Source: Solirubrobacterales bacterium
GTDB taxonomy: Bacteria; Actinomycetota; Thermoleophilia; Solirubrobacterales; Solirubrobacteraceae
DNA length: 64,000 nucleotides
Direction: 5' to 3'
Assembly: GCA_019241635.1 (NCBI GenBank)
Contig: JAFAWR010000037.1
Location: 1 to 64,000, forward strand
The position numbers and the translations under genes were made by a program. Positions 17,303 to 27,129 of this stretch are shown piece by piece. Within the stretch, counting starts at the first letter, position 1. Every line of letters begins with the position of its first letter. The notes beneath the pieces are model-generated. The model had not been told where the DNA came from, did not search any database, and worked only from the letters and a program-made list of their open reading frames with translations.

Positions 17303-19096
17303 CTACCTACGCTCGGACCCGCAATCGATCGGACGGATCGGGCCCTGGAACTCGGGCGCGCCGAGCCTCGCGGACTGGTCGGTCCCGTACTGGGCGTCGC
17401 CGCCGAGGTCGTTGACGCCCTCGCCGGACGTCACGTTGCCGAACTCGATCACACATCGACGACCCGAGCCGTCCCCGCCTGCCGGCTGGTTCCCGAAGTC
17501 CCGCCGGTTGGAGACGAAGCTCCAGAACGGGTAGAAGTCGCCGGGTCCCTGGGGCGGAATCGAGCAGCCCGAGGGCGTCCCCACCGAGCAGCCCGCCTCG
17601 CTGTAGGCCGCATCGGTCTGGATCTGGTAGGCCGAGTACCCCGAGTACCTCGACGTGGGCAACTGCTGGACGAAGCTGGCCGGGAACGTCCGCGTCGCCG
17701 AGGCGCTGACCGGCCAGTCCGCGTAGTAGGGCTGGCCGTCGAAGTCGAGGTCGCCAACCGAGTTGCTGGCCAGGCACCCGGTGGCCTCGTCGGGCGCGGT
17801 GTTCAGCTCCCCGTGCGTGTCCCCCACGGGATAACACGGCCCGTCCCCGCCCGGCTCGAGGCTCTCGTCGCCGCCGGGCGCACTCTCGTATGGCCCGGAG
17901 CACTGGTTCCAGGCCGTGTCGGTGAAGCCGTTGGAGAACGTGAACGTGAACGGCTGGCTGAGGCTCGTGCACGCCTCCCAGTGGCCGATCTCAAACTGCG
18001 TGCTGATGTTGGTCCGGAGCGCCGCCCATGAGGTGACATTGCCCGGCGCTGCCGTGTTGAACTCAGGCTCGAAGTTGAACGGGGTTCCGTCGCACGTCTG
18101 CGGGTTGGTATCGGCGAACCCGTTCTTGGCCGAGGCCTGCATGGTCCCGAACTGGTGAGTGCTCCAGTCGTATATGTCCACCCGGAGCGCCCGGCCACCA
18201 CCTCCCGGGACCGGCGCGTCGTACATGTGCACGGTAATCGTGTCACCCGGATTCATCAGCAGGGTCTCTCGGTTGGGAGTCGAGGTGTAGTAGTTCGATT
18301 CCTGCGGACTGGCCGGGCCGGTTGGCACGCCGTCGCGCTGGATCCAGGCGAAGTTGATCGGCTCCTGGCAGTTGGGATTACAGACCGCGTAACCGGCCGA
18401 ACACTCCAGGCTGTCGATGTTCAACGCGGCGCACCAATGGGTGTCGTCGCAGCTGATCGCGTCGGCGAACGGCGCCATTCCCGGCGGGTAGAACTGCATC
18501 TCGACGAAGGCATCGCCGGCGCCCGGGAAGCAGTGGGCGGTGACCACATGCGGACCGGCGCAGGTCGGCGCGTTGCGATCGCTCTCCGGCGTGCAGGAGT
18601 TATACGGATACGAATTCGGATCGCAGACGTCCATCGAGAACCACGGGGCGATGGACAGCTCGAACCAGTGCGTCACGTCGTGACCCGGCGAGCTCACCGT
18701 GGGCGCGCCGGCCGGATCGCTCCCGAGGGTCTCCGTCCAGGTGACGTCGTTTCCGGACCCGGGACGATTCGAGTAGAACCCCATGTCGGGCTCGTCGTGG
18801 CCGATGTAATGGCCGTTGTCGATAAAGCGGCCGTTCCACGTATTGCGGTTGTGGGCGCCCTTCACGCCCTCGACATCCGTACACGTCGCCCAGCGGCGAG
18901 CCGGCTTCTGAATCCGGCTGTAGCCGTTGCAGTCGAGCCCACCGTACTTTCGCGGCTTGAGCACGCGTACTGCCTTGGCCCGGTGCGTACCTCGCGCGGT
19001 GGTCTTGGCGGCGGCGACGCCGGCGAAAGCCAGCGTGAGCAGAGCCGCGAGCGCGAAGGCTACGAGCGCAGTCCGGGTCCTTGACCCTTCCGTCAT
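17303..19096 (-). CDS. Large secreted protein of unknown function
   Basis: Signal peptide TALVAFALAALLTLAFAGVAAAK, Cys-rich extracellular sequence, 597 aa. Confidence 0.75.
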   Translation of the reverse strand: MTEGSRTRTALVAFALAALLTLAFAGVAAAKTTARGTHRAKAVRVLKPRKYGGLDCNGYSRIQKPARRWATCTDVEGVKGAHNRNTWNGRFIDNGHYIGHDEPDMGFYSNRPGSGNDVTWTETLGSDPAGAPTVSSPGHDVTHWFELSIAPWFSMDVCDPNSYPYNSCTPESDRNAPTCAGPHVVTAHCFPGAGDAFVEMQFYPPGMAPFADAISCDDTHWCAALNIDSLECSAGYAVCNPNCQEPINFAWIQRDGVPTGPASPQESNYYTSTPNRETLLMNPGDTITVHMYDAPVPGGGGRALRVDIYDWSTHQFGTMQASAKNGFADTNPQTCDGTPFNFEPEFNTAAPGNVTSWAALRTNISTQFEIGHWEACTSLSQPFTFTFSNGFTDTAWNQCSGPYESAPGGDESLEPGGDGPCYPVGDTHGELNTAPDEATGCLASNSVGDLDFDGQPYYADWPVSASATRTFPASFVQQLPTSRYSGYSAYQIQTDAAYSEAGCSVGTPSGCSIPPQGPGDFYPFWSFVSNRRDFGNQPAGGDGSGRRCVIEFGNVTSGEGVNDLGGDAQYGTDQSARLGAPEFQGPIRPIDCGSERR

Positions 19097-19204
19097 AGCA
19101 GCCTCCTCCTCAGGAGATTTTTCCCACTAGCGGGCCAGGTTCGGCCCACTCGGCGGGAACCTATACGAGGAGCGGGGACGTGTCCAGCGATACGATCGAC
19201 GGCG

Positions 19205-20440
19205 ATGGAGAGGGCGACGCGGAGGCAGTTCATGGCGGCGGCGGGGGCCGCCGGGCTGGGCACGCGGCTCGGCGTGGGCACGCCCGCCGCGGGTGCCGCC
19301 GAGGCTCCGCACGCGAGTGGCGCCGGCCACGCTGGCGGCCGGAGCGTGCCCTTCTACGGAGCCCACCAGGGCGGCATCGCCACACCGACTCAGGAGCACG
19401 TCCATTTCCTGGCCCTCGACGTGGTCAGCGACTCACCGGCCGATCTGCGCTCGCTGCTATCCGCATTGTCGGGCGCGGCCGCGCGGCTGACCGCTGGCAA
19501 GCCGGTCGGCCCGCTGAGCACCGGAGTGATCCCGCCCGTCGACACCGCCGAGGCGGTCGGCCTCGGACCGTCCCGCCTGACCATCACCTTCGGCCTCGGG
19601 CCGGCGCTCTTTGCGCCAGGGCGGTTCGGGCTCGAGGGCCGGCGCCCGGCGCCGCTGGTCGAGCTGCCGTCGTTCGCCAACGACTCGCTCGAGCCGGGCA
19701 TCTGCCACGGGGACATCGCCGTGCAGGCGTGCGCCGAGGATCCACAGGTGGTCTTCCACGCCGTCCACGACCTGATCCGGCTGGCCGCCCCGACCGCGCT
19801 GCCGCGGTGGGCGCTGGCCGGGTTCGGCCGCACCCTCAACACGGCCGGCGTGGCCACGCCGCGCAACCTGTTCGGCTTCAAGGAGGGGACGGCCAACATC
19901 GTGAGCCAGGACCAGCCGGCGCTCGAGCGCTTCGTGTGGGCCGGGGCGCCCGAATCGCCGGCGTGGATGAGCGGAGGCTCCTACATGGTCGTCCGCCGGA
20001 TCCAGATGCTGCTCAACCAGTGGGACTCGATCTCCTCCGACCAGCAGGAGAAGACGTTCGGCCGGCACAAGCTTTCCGGCGCACCGCTGGGCGAGCGCCA
20101 CGAGCACGACCCGATCGACCTGGGCACGGTGTCGCACGGCCATCTGGCGATCTCCCCCCTGGCCCACATCCGGCTGGCCAGCCCCGCGTACAACAACGGC
20201 CAGCGACTGCTCCGGCGCGGCTACTCCTACACCGACGGCCTGGCCAACGGCGCCGCGGCCGCCGGCCAGCTGTTCATCTGCTTCCAGCGCGATCCGCGCG
20301 CGCAGTTCATCCCCATGCAGACACGGCTGGCCCTGAACGACCTGCTCAACGAGCACACCAAGCACATCGGCTCGGCGATCTTCGCGTGTCCGCCGGGGGC
20401 GGCGCCGGGTGGCTTCGTCGGCGAGGGTCTGTTCGCCTAG
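19205..20440 (+). CDS. efeB: Dyp-type peroxidase / deferrochelatase (EfeB-like), Tat signal
   Basis: RRQFMAAAGAAGLG Tat motif; FGFKEGTANI(V), GGSYMVVRRIQM, PLAHIRLASP, GYSYTDG. Confidence 0.9.
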   Translation: MERATRRQFMAAAGAAGLGTRLGVGTPAAGAAEAPHASGAGHAGGRSVPFYGAHQGGIATPTQEHVHFLALDVVSDSPADLRSLLSALSGAAARLTAGKPVGPLSTGVIPPVDTAEAVGLGPSRLTITFGLGPALFAPGRFGLEGRRPAPLVELPSFANDSLEPGICHGDIAVQACAEDPQVVFHAVHDLIRLAAPTALPRWALAGFGRTLNTAGVATPRNLFGFKEGTANIVSQDQPALERFVWAGAPESPAWMSGGSYMVVRRIQMLLNQWDSISSDQQEKTFGRHKLSGAPLGERHEHDPIDLGTVSHGHLAISPLAHIRLASPAYNNGQRLLRRGYSYTDGLANGAAAAGQLFICFQRDPRAQFIPMQTRLALNDLLNEHTKHIGSAIFACPPGAAPGGFVGEGLFA

Positions 20441-21333
20441 CCGCTGAACGCCCGCCCATCCAGGTGGGAGCTGCCCTTCCGCGGGTCACGCACCCCGAAC
20501 TGGATGTCGAACGCCGCAGCCGGCACGGCGGCCTCGCAGAACTCGACCTTCCCGGGCAGAAAGATCGGCTTCTTGAACGCCACCTCGACGGTGAACGCCT
20601 CGGGCAGGCGGGCCTGAAGCGCGCCCAGGCAACGCGCCTTGGTCCACATGCCGTGGGCGATGGCGGATTTGAAGCCGAACAGCCGAGCGGTGAGGGGGTG
20701 GACGTGGATCGGGTTGAGGTCACCCGACACCGAGCCGTAGCGGCGCCCCAGATCCCCACCGAGGCTCCAGGTGGCGGTGGCCGGCAGGTCCTCGGCCTTG
20801 GGCAGCTCGGCGCCCGGAGGCTTGCCGCCGTTCTCGGATGAGCCGCCGCGCTTCAGATTCGTCGAGACCTCCTCCCAGACCAGCTCGTCGCCGACCCGGA
20901 CCTCGGAGATCAACGAGAACTGCTTGCCGCGCGGGTGCGGCTCCACCGGGGTCGCGCGCACGACGATGTCCAGACGCTCGGAGCTCCGGATCGACCGGTG
21001 CTGGGCGATGCGGTTGGCGATGTGCACGAGCCCGATGGCTCCGAACGGGAAGCTCGGGTCGGTCATCAGCGCGAGCTGGAGCGGGAAGGCGAGGATGTGG
21101 GGATAGGTGACCGGGATCTCGTCGCGGAGGTCGAATCCGCACACTCGGTTGTACGCGCTGAGGCGATCGGGGTCGATCGCGACGTCGCTCAGGTGAAGCG
21201 CGAGATCCGGGACGTCCCGGCCACCACCGCCCCCGACGAACGGGAGCTTCGAGGCGCCCGGGACCATCGCCGCGCCCGCGCGGGCGAACAGCGGGAGCAT
21301 GGACGGTGCGCTGGAGAGTTCGCGGGTCGCCAT
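20437..21333 (-). CDS. MaoC-like (R)-hydroxyacyl dehydratase (HtdX-like)
   Basis: YGSVSGDLNPIHVHPLTARLFGFKSAIAHGMW; neighbours fabG4-like and fadA2-like genes. Confidence 0.88.
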   Translation of the reverse strand: MATRELSSAPSMLPLFARAGAAMVPGASKLPFVGGGGGRDVPDLALHLSDVAIDPDRLSAYNRVCGFDLRDEIPVTYPHILAFPLQLALMTDPSFPFGAIGLVHIANRIAQHRSIRSSERLDIVVRATPVEPHPRGKQFSLISEVRVGDELVWEEVSTNLKRGGSSENGGKPPGAELPKAEDLPATATWSLGGDLGRRYGSVSGDLNPIHVHPLTARLFGFKSAIAHGMWTKARCLGALQARLPEAFTVEVAFKKPIFLPGKVEFCEAAVPAAAFDIQFGVRDPRKGSSHLDGRAFSG

Positions 21334-22742
21334 CACGCGCCCACCAGGCTCTGCCCGCACACGCGCACGACGGTCCCGTTCAGACCGCCCGAGGCCGGAC
21401 TGGCATACCAGGCGATCGCCTCGGCCACGTCGACCGGGAGCCCGCCCTGCGCCAGGCTGTTCATCCGCCTCCCGGCCTCCCGAGTGGCGATCGGCATGGC
21501 CGCGGTCATCTGGGTCTCGATGAACCCCGGCGCCACCGCGTTGATGGTCGCCCGCGACTTGCCGATCTCGGGCGCCATCGAGTGGACCATCCCGATCACG
21601 CCGGCCTTCGACGCGGCGTAGTTGGTCTGGCCGGCGTTGCCGGCGACACCGCTCATCGAGGACACGCAGACGATCCGGCCGTTCTCGCGCAGCGCCTGCC
21701 GGGCCAGCAGCTCCTCGTTGATCCGCTCCTGGGCGCTCAGGTTGATCGCGATGACCATGTCCCACTGCTCATCGCTCATCCGCCCGAGCGTCTTGTCGCG
21801 CGTCACGCCGGCGTTGTGCACGACCACGTCGACCCCGCCGTGGTGCTCGAGCAGGTGCTCGGCGATCCGCTGGGGAGCGTCGTCGTCGGTGATGTCGAGG
21901 ACCAGCGTGGAGCCGCCGAGTTCGCCGATCGTCGCCTCGAGCTCCGACTGGAGCGCGGGGACGTCGAGTCCGATCACATGGGCGCCGTCGCGGGCCAGGA
22001 CCTGAGCGATCGCGCGCCCGATCCCCCGCGAGGCGCCGGTGACCAGCGCGGAGCGGCCGGCCTGCGGGTGCTCCCAGTCGATGCCATCGGCGCTCAGCGC
22101 GCTGGCCCCGATGCGAACCACCTGACCGCTCACGTAGGCCGACTTCGGCGAGAGGTAGAAACGCAGCGTGGACTCGAGCTGGTCCTCGGCCTGCTGGCCG
22201 ACGTAGACGAGCTGGGCGGTGGCGCCCTTGCGGACCTCCTTGCCGATCGAGCGCACGAAGCCCTCGAGCGCTCGCTGGGCGGTGGCCTGGCGCGGGCCCG
22301 AGGCGTCGTCGGGCGGGGTGCCCAGCACGATCACCCGCCCCGAGGCCTTGACCCGGCGGATCGTCGGGTGGAAGAACGCGTAGGCGTGGTGGAGCTCGGT
22401 CGAGTCGGCGATCCCGCTGGCGTCGAACACGAGCGCCTTGAACCGCTGCTCCTCGTCGGCGGTCTCGGCGCTCCACACCTGGGCGTCCAGGCCGGCGTCG
22501 GCCGCGGCGCTCCGCGCGTCGTCCTCGAGCGCGGTGTGCACCTCGGCCTCGACCGCCGCGAGTACCTGGGCGGCCGCGCCGGCCAGGCGCCCTCCGGGCG
22601 CGGCGCCGAGCAGCACGGGGCCGTCGATGACCGGCTGCCCGCGCTCGTAGCGCTCGAGCTTGACCGGCGCCGGCAGGCCGATCTGCTTGGAGACGATCTT
22701 CCCGATCGGGGTGTTGACCAGTTGCTGGTAGCGGTCGCTCAT
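21333..22742 (-). CDS. Long-form 3-oxoacyl-ACP reductase (FabG4-like)
   Basis: Two Rossmann domains; SALVTGASRGIGRAIAQVLARDGA, VCVSSMSGVAGNAGQTNYAASKAGVIGM. Confidence 0.9.
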   Translation of the reverse strand: MSDRYQQLVNTPIGKIVSKQIGLPAPVKLERYERGQPVIDGPVLLGAAPGGRLAGAAAQVLAAVEAEVHTALEDDARSAAADAGLDAQVWSAETADEEQRFKALVFDASGIADSTELHHAYAFFHPTIRRVKASGRVIVLGTPPDDASGPRQATAQRALEGFVRSIGKEVRKGATAQLVYVGQQAEDQLESTLRFYLSPKSAYVSGQVVRIGASALSADGIDWEHPQAGRSALVTGASRGIGRAIAQVLARDGAHVIGLDVPALQSELEATIGELGGSTLVLDITDDDAPQRIAEHLLEHHGGVDVVVHNAGVTRDKTLGRMSDEQWDMVIAINLSAQERINEELLARQALRENGRIVCVSSMSGVAGNAGQTNYAASKAGVIGMVHSMAPEIGKSRATINAVAPGFIETQMTAAMPIATREAGRRMNSLAQGGLPVDVAEAIAWYASPASGGLNGTVVRVCGQSLVGA

Positions 22743-24022
22743 GCTGCCTCCATGATCGCGGTGACGCCGAGGCCGCCGGCGGCGCAGATCGAGATCAGTC
22801 CGCGGCTTCCGGAGCGTTTTTCTTTGAGCATCTTGGCCAGTCCGGCGACGATCCGGCCGCCGGTGGCGCCGAACGGATGGCCCGCCGCCAGCGAGCCCCC
22901 ATGGGTGTTCAGCTTGTCGCGATCGATGCTTCCCAGGGGTGCCTCGAGGCCAAGCTTCTCCTTGCAGTAGACCGGGTCCTCCCAGGCCTTGAGCGTGCAC
23001 AGGACCTGGGAGGCGAATGCCTCGTGGATCTCGTAGAAGTCGAAGTCGCTCAGCGTCAGTCCGTTTCGTTCGAGCAGCTTCGGCACGGCGTAGGTGGGCG
23101 CCATCAGCAGCCCCTCGCGCGCGTGTACGTGATCGACCGCGGCGGTCTGAGCGTCGGTGATGTAGGCCTGGACCGGCAGGTTGTGCGCCGTGGCCCAATC
23201 CTCGCCGGCCAGCAGCACGGCCGAGGCGCCGTCGGACAGCGGGGTCGAGTTGCCGGCGGTCATCGTGCCGTTCTCGCCTCCGAACACCGGCCTGAGCTTG
23301 GCCAACTTCTCGACGCTCGAGTCGGGGCGCAGGTTCTGGTCGCGCTCGAGGCCTAGGAACGGCGTGACCAGGTCGTCGAGGAACCCGGTGTCGTAGGCGG
23401 CGGCCAGGTTGCGATGGCTGGCCACGGTTAGCTCGTCCTGCTCCTCGCGGGTCACGCCCCACTCCTTGGCCATGATCGCGGCGTGCTCGCCCATCGACAG
23501 CCCGGTTCGCGGCTCGGAGTTGCGCGGGATCTGCGGAACGATCTGTTGGGGTCGGAGCCCGGCCAGCGCCTTCAGCCGGGCGGCGGGCGACTTGGCCCGG
23601 TTGATCTCGAGCAGAACCTGCCGAAGATCCTCGTTGACCGCGATCGGCGCGTCCGAGGTGGTGTCGAACCCGCCGGCGATGCCCGAGTCGATCTGCCCGA
23701 GGGCGATCTTGTTGGCCACCAGGATCGCCGCCTCGAGGCCGGTGCCGCAGGCCTGCTGCACGTCGTAGGCGGGCGTGTGGGGATCCAGACGGGTGCCGAG
23801 CACGCACTCCCGGGTCAGGTTGAAGTCGCGGCTGTGCTTGAGCACCCCGCCCGCGGAGACCTCGCCGAGGATCTCGCCCTGCAACGAGAACTTGCCGATC
23901 AGCGCCTCGAGCGTCGCGGTCATCATGTCCTGGTTCGAGGCCCGGGCGTAGGGTCCGTTCTGGCGGGCGAATGGGATTCGGATGCCGCCGAGCACTGCCA
24001 CCCGGCGGACGCTTGTGTTCAT
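22739..24022 (-). CDS. Acetyl-CoA C-acetyltransferase (FadA2-like thiolase)
   Basis: VQQACGTGLEAAI, NTHGGSLAAGHPFGATGGR, CAAGGLGVTAIMEAA. Confidence 0.93.
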   Translation of the reverse strand: MNTSVRRVAVLGGIRIPFARQNGPYARASNQDMMTATLEALIGKFSLQGEILGEVSAGGVLKHSRDFNLTRECVLGTRLDPHTPAYDVQQACGTGLEAAILVANKIALGQIDSGIAGGFDTTSDAPIAVNEDLRQVLLEINRAKSPAARLKALAGLRPQQIVPQIPRNSEPRTGLSMGEHAAIMAKEWGVTREEQDELTVASHRNLAAAYDTGFLDDLVTPFLGLERDQNLRPDSSVEKLAKLRPVFGGENGTMTAGNSTPLSDGASAVLLAGEDWATAHNLPVQAYITDAQTAAVDHVHAREGLLMAPTYAVPKLLERNGLTLSDFDFYEIHEAFASQVLCTLKAWEDPVYCKEKLGLEAPLGSIDRDKLNTHGGSLAAGHPFGATGGRIVAGLAKMLKEKRSGSRGLISICAAGGLGVTAIMEAA

Positions 24023-24049
24023 GTGTTGGTTACTCCCCTGGATTTCGAT

Positions 24050-24067
24050 AGCTACACATGTGTAGCT
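24050..24067. promoter_or_regulatory. Perfect 18-bp palindrome, candidate operator upstream of the thiolase
   Basis: AGCTACACATGTGTAGCT, 28 bp from the fadA2-like ATG. Confidence 0.6.
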
Positions 24068-24082
24068 TAGTTGCGCGGCGGT

Positions 24083-24898
24083 TTAGTCGCGCTGGTCCGA
24101 GCCGGTCGCCGGCGTCAGGGTGTCCCCCGAGATGGCGCGGCGGACCAGGCCCGGCGCGAGGATCCGCGCGGCGGCGGCGAGCCAGTAGCCCCGGGGGGCG
24201 TAGCGCTCGACCTTGCCGGTCAACCCGCAATCGACAATCGCCTCGGCCACGACTTCGGGCCGGGAGACGATCCGGCGCAACAGCGGGTTGGCCACCAGCT
24301 CGGCCTGCGGGAAGCCCTCGGTGGAGATGAACCCGGGCAGCACCAATCCCACATGCACGCCGTGCGGGCGCTCCTCGGCGGCGAGCGAATCGCTCCATCC
24401 GGCGAGGGCGAACTTGGCCGCCGAGTAACCACCGGCGCTGCCCCGGGCGACCCGGCCGGAGGTGCTCGATACGTTGACGATCGAGACCGGATGGCGGCGC
24501 TGAGCCGCGGTCGCGCGGAGCATCGGCAGGAGCGTCTCGGTGAGCCTGAGCGGGGCCTCGAAGTTGATCTTCATGTGGCGCTCGACGTTGTCCCACCCGC
24601 TGTCGGCAAACGTCCCCGCCCACCGGGCGCCGGCGTTGTTGACTAGCAGGTGGAGCTCGCCCCCGTGCGCCCGTCCGACCGCCTCGAGCACGGCCTGCGG
24701 GGCGTCCGGATCGGTCAGGTCGACGGCGACCACGGTGGCGCCGCCGAGCTGGTCGGCCAGAAGCTCCAGGCGATCTCGCCGGCGAGCGACCAGCACCAGG
24801 CGGGCGCCGGGTTCCCGCGACAGGCGGCGCGCGGTGGCCTCGCCGATGCCGCTCGAGGCGCCGGTGACCACCGCGACGAAGGGATGCGAGTCTGCCAA
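24083..24898 (-). CDS. Short-chain dehydrogenase/reductase
   Basis: VTGASSGIGEATAR, NNAG, VSSTSGRVARGSAGGYSAAKFAL. Confidence 0.9.
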   Translation of the reverse strand: MADSHPFVAVVTGASSGIGEATARRLSREPGARLVLVARRRDRLELLADQLGGATVVAVDLTDPDAPQAVLEAVGRAHGGELHLLVNNAGARWAGTFADSGWDNVERHMKINFEAPLRLTETLLPMLRATAAQRRHPVSIVNVSSTSGRVARGSAGGYSAAKFALAGWSDSLAAEERPHGVHVGLVLPGFISTEGFPQAELVANPLLRRIVSRPEVVAEAIVDCGLTGKVERYAPRGYWLAAAARILAPGLVRRAISGDTLTPATGSDQRD

Positions 24899-24910
24899 GG
24901 CGTCCTGAGG

Positions 24911-26368
24911 CTATCGGTCCTCAATTCCGATGAGCGAGATCAGGCCACCCAGTGCCGCGAGGGCGGCGGCGATGTCCATGCCGATGCGGAATCCGTGCAC
25001 CGACGCGTCGACGAGCGCGGGGTGAACGGCCGCCGGCTGACCGGATGCGGAGATGACCAGCGGGCGGTTTCTGATCGCGGTGGGGGCTCGGTACCCGAGG
25101 TCGTGATCGAGGCGCGATGCGAAACCGCTCGAGACGGCGGCTCCGACGGCGGCGATGGCGAGGAGCCCGGCGATCCGGGAGACCGCGTTGTTGGTGCCGC
25201 TGGCCAGACCCGAGCGACCGGGCGGGACCGCGTTCAGGACGGTGGCGGTCAGCGGCGCCACCGTGGCCGAGAGCCCGAGGCCGAACACGAGCACTCCAGG
25301 CAGGATCACGGTGAGGTAACTCGGATGCGCGCCGGCGCGGGCAAACAGGAGAAAGCCCCCGGCGGCCAGCAGCGGGCCGCCGGCCATGAACGGGCGCGGT
25401 CCGATCCGGCCGGCCAGCGCGCCGAAGCGCGGGGACAGGGCGAACATCAGCAGCGTGATCGGCAGCAGCGAGAGGCCGGCGGCGATCGGCGTGTAGCCGC
25501 CGACCTGCTGCAGGAAGACCACGGTGAAGAACGTGGACACGCTCAGGCCGCCGTACACCGCGAGCGTGGTGAGGTTGCCCACCGCGAAGTTGCGCACCGC
25601 GAACAACTCGAGCGGCATCATCGGCTCGGCCACGCGCCGCTCCCAGGCGGCGAAACCAGCCAGGAGGATCAGGCCGCCCACGATCGGGACGGCCACGCGC
25701 GGGTCGGAGAAGCCGTAGCGCGGCTGCTCGATCAGCCCGAACACCGGTCCCCCCAATCCGAGCACGCACAGGACCCCGCCGATCCAGTCCGGGCGCCGCG
25801 TCCCGCGGGTCTCCGCCGGCAGCCGCCGAAGCAGGTTCACGGTGACCGCGACCGGGACCAGGTTGATGATGAAGATCCACCGCCACGAGGCGGCCTGGAC
25901 GAGCACGCCGCCGCCGAGCGGGCCGCCCACGGTGAACACGCCCGACCACGCCGTCCACGTCCCGATCGCCGCGGCACGTTCTTCCGGCCCGAAGTAATCG
26001 ACGATCAGCGCCAGCGTGCTGGGCACCAGCAACGCCCCGGCAATGCCCTGCAGCCCGCGGGCGGCGATCAGCACCGCGAGGCTCGGCGCGAGCGCGCAGG
26101 CCAGCGAGCAGGCCCCGAAGGCGAGCAGTCCGATCGTGAAGATCCGCCGGCGGCCGAGGACGTCGCCGAGCGAGCCGCCGAGCAACAGCAGCGCGGACAG
26201 CGTGAGCAGGTAGGTCTCGACCACCCACTGCTGGTCGGCCAGGCTGCCGTGGAGGCTCGCGCGAATCGCGGGCAGGGCCACGTTGACGACCGTCTGGTCG
26301 AGGAAGACGATGCCCGACCCGAGGATGCTCGCGATCAGGACGGCGCGCTTGACGTCCTGGTCGCGCAC
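24911..26368 (-). CDS. MFS transporter, DHA2 family
   Basis: IVFLDQTVVNVALPAIRASL, DQQWVVETYLLTLSALLLLGGSLGD. Confidence 0.92.
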   Translation of the reverse strand: MRDQDVKRAVLIASILGSGIVFLDQTVVNVALPAIRASLHGSLADQQWVVETYLLTLSALLLLGGSLGDVLGRRRIFTIGLLAFGACSLACALAPSLAVLIAARGLQGIAGALLVPSTLALIVDYFGPEERAAAIGTWTAWSGVFTVGGPLGGGVLVQAASWRWIFIINLVPVAVTVNLLRRLPAETRGTRRPDWIGGVLCVLGLGGPVFGLIEQPRYGFSDPRVAVPIVGGLILLAGFAAWERRVAEPMMPLELFAVRNFAVGNLTTLAVYGGLSVSTFFTVVFLQQVGGYTPIAAGLSLLPITLLMFALSPRFGALAGRIGPRPFMAGGPLLAAGGFLLFARAGAHPSYLTVILPGVLVFGLGLSATVAPLTATVLNAVPPGRSGLASGTNNAVSRIAGLLAIAAVGAAVSSGFASRLDHDLGYRAPTAIRNRPLVISASGQPAAVHPALVDASVHGFRIGMDIAAALAALGGLISLIGIEDR

Positions 26369-26375
26369 CCCGGCG

Positions 26376-26990
26376 CTAATCGGTCCCGGAAGCCAGCGTC
26401 GCGTTGGGCTCGTAGCCCGAGAACTTCACGCTGCGGTCGAACGGCTGGCTCCGGTCGACGACCACGCAATAGCTCTTGGTCCGCTCGGGGTTGGGCACGC
26501 AGGCCCGGTAGATCATCGCGCCCTGGATCGAGAGCACGCTGACGAACTGGAGGTTGCGGCGAAACTCGTCGGGGGCGCGGTCGCCGATGAACGCCTGGGC
26601 CCGGACGATCGCGTCCTGCATGGCGAGTCGCGACGCCTGGATGGCCGGGCGGTGGACGAGGCCGGCGACCAGCAGGCTCGCGCTGACCGCGAGGACCACG
26701 AGGGTTCCGGCGTAGTCGCGGGCGACCACCGAGGGCATGTCGGTGCGCAGGCGGCGCAGCACCCAGCCGATCGGCCGCGAGAGGAACAGCACCCCGAACA
26801 GGTTCACCACCAGGCCGAGGAGCGCTGCCGCGGCCAGCGACTCGGTCGACCCCGCCGGCGGGAGCGCGTGCCCGATCGTCGCGTCGACGAACGTGAGCAC
26901 GACGAACAGCGGCCACAGCCACGCTCCGGCGCGCCGCCAGCGCATGCGCACGAGGCGGGCGCGCGTGCTCGACAGCCGGGCGCTGTCCAT
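26376..26990 (-). CDS. Hypothetical membrane protein
   Basis: Three to four hydrophobic segments in 204 aa. Confidence 0.6.
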   Translation of the reverse strand: MDSARLSSTRARLVRMRWRRAGAWLWPLFVVLTFVDATIGHALPPAGSTESLAAAALLGLVVNLFGVLFLSRPIGWVLRRLRTDMPSVVARDYAGTLVVLAVSASLLVAGLVHRPAIQASRLAMQDAIVRAQAFIGDRAPDEFRRNLQFVSVLSIQGAMIYRACVPNPERTKSYCVVVDRSQPFDRSVKFSGYEPNATLASGTD

Positions 26991-27129
26991 CCGTCCAAGG
27001 TTAGTGGGGGGCGGGCAGTCCAATAAACTCAGAGCACGAGCCTGGCCCGGCGATCCCGGAGGGCTCGCTGACCCGGGTTCGGCAGCGGAGATCCCGTTCC
27101 GGCCCACGGAGAAAGGGAAACTCACGGAG

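Noticed and set aside
24650-26542. 630-aa plus-strand ORF antisense to the DHA2 MFS gene and part of the SDR gene
   Set aside because: Same high-GC shadow-ORF artefact; opposite strand has recognisable proteins.
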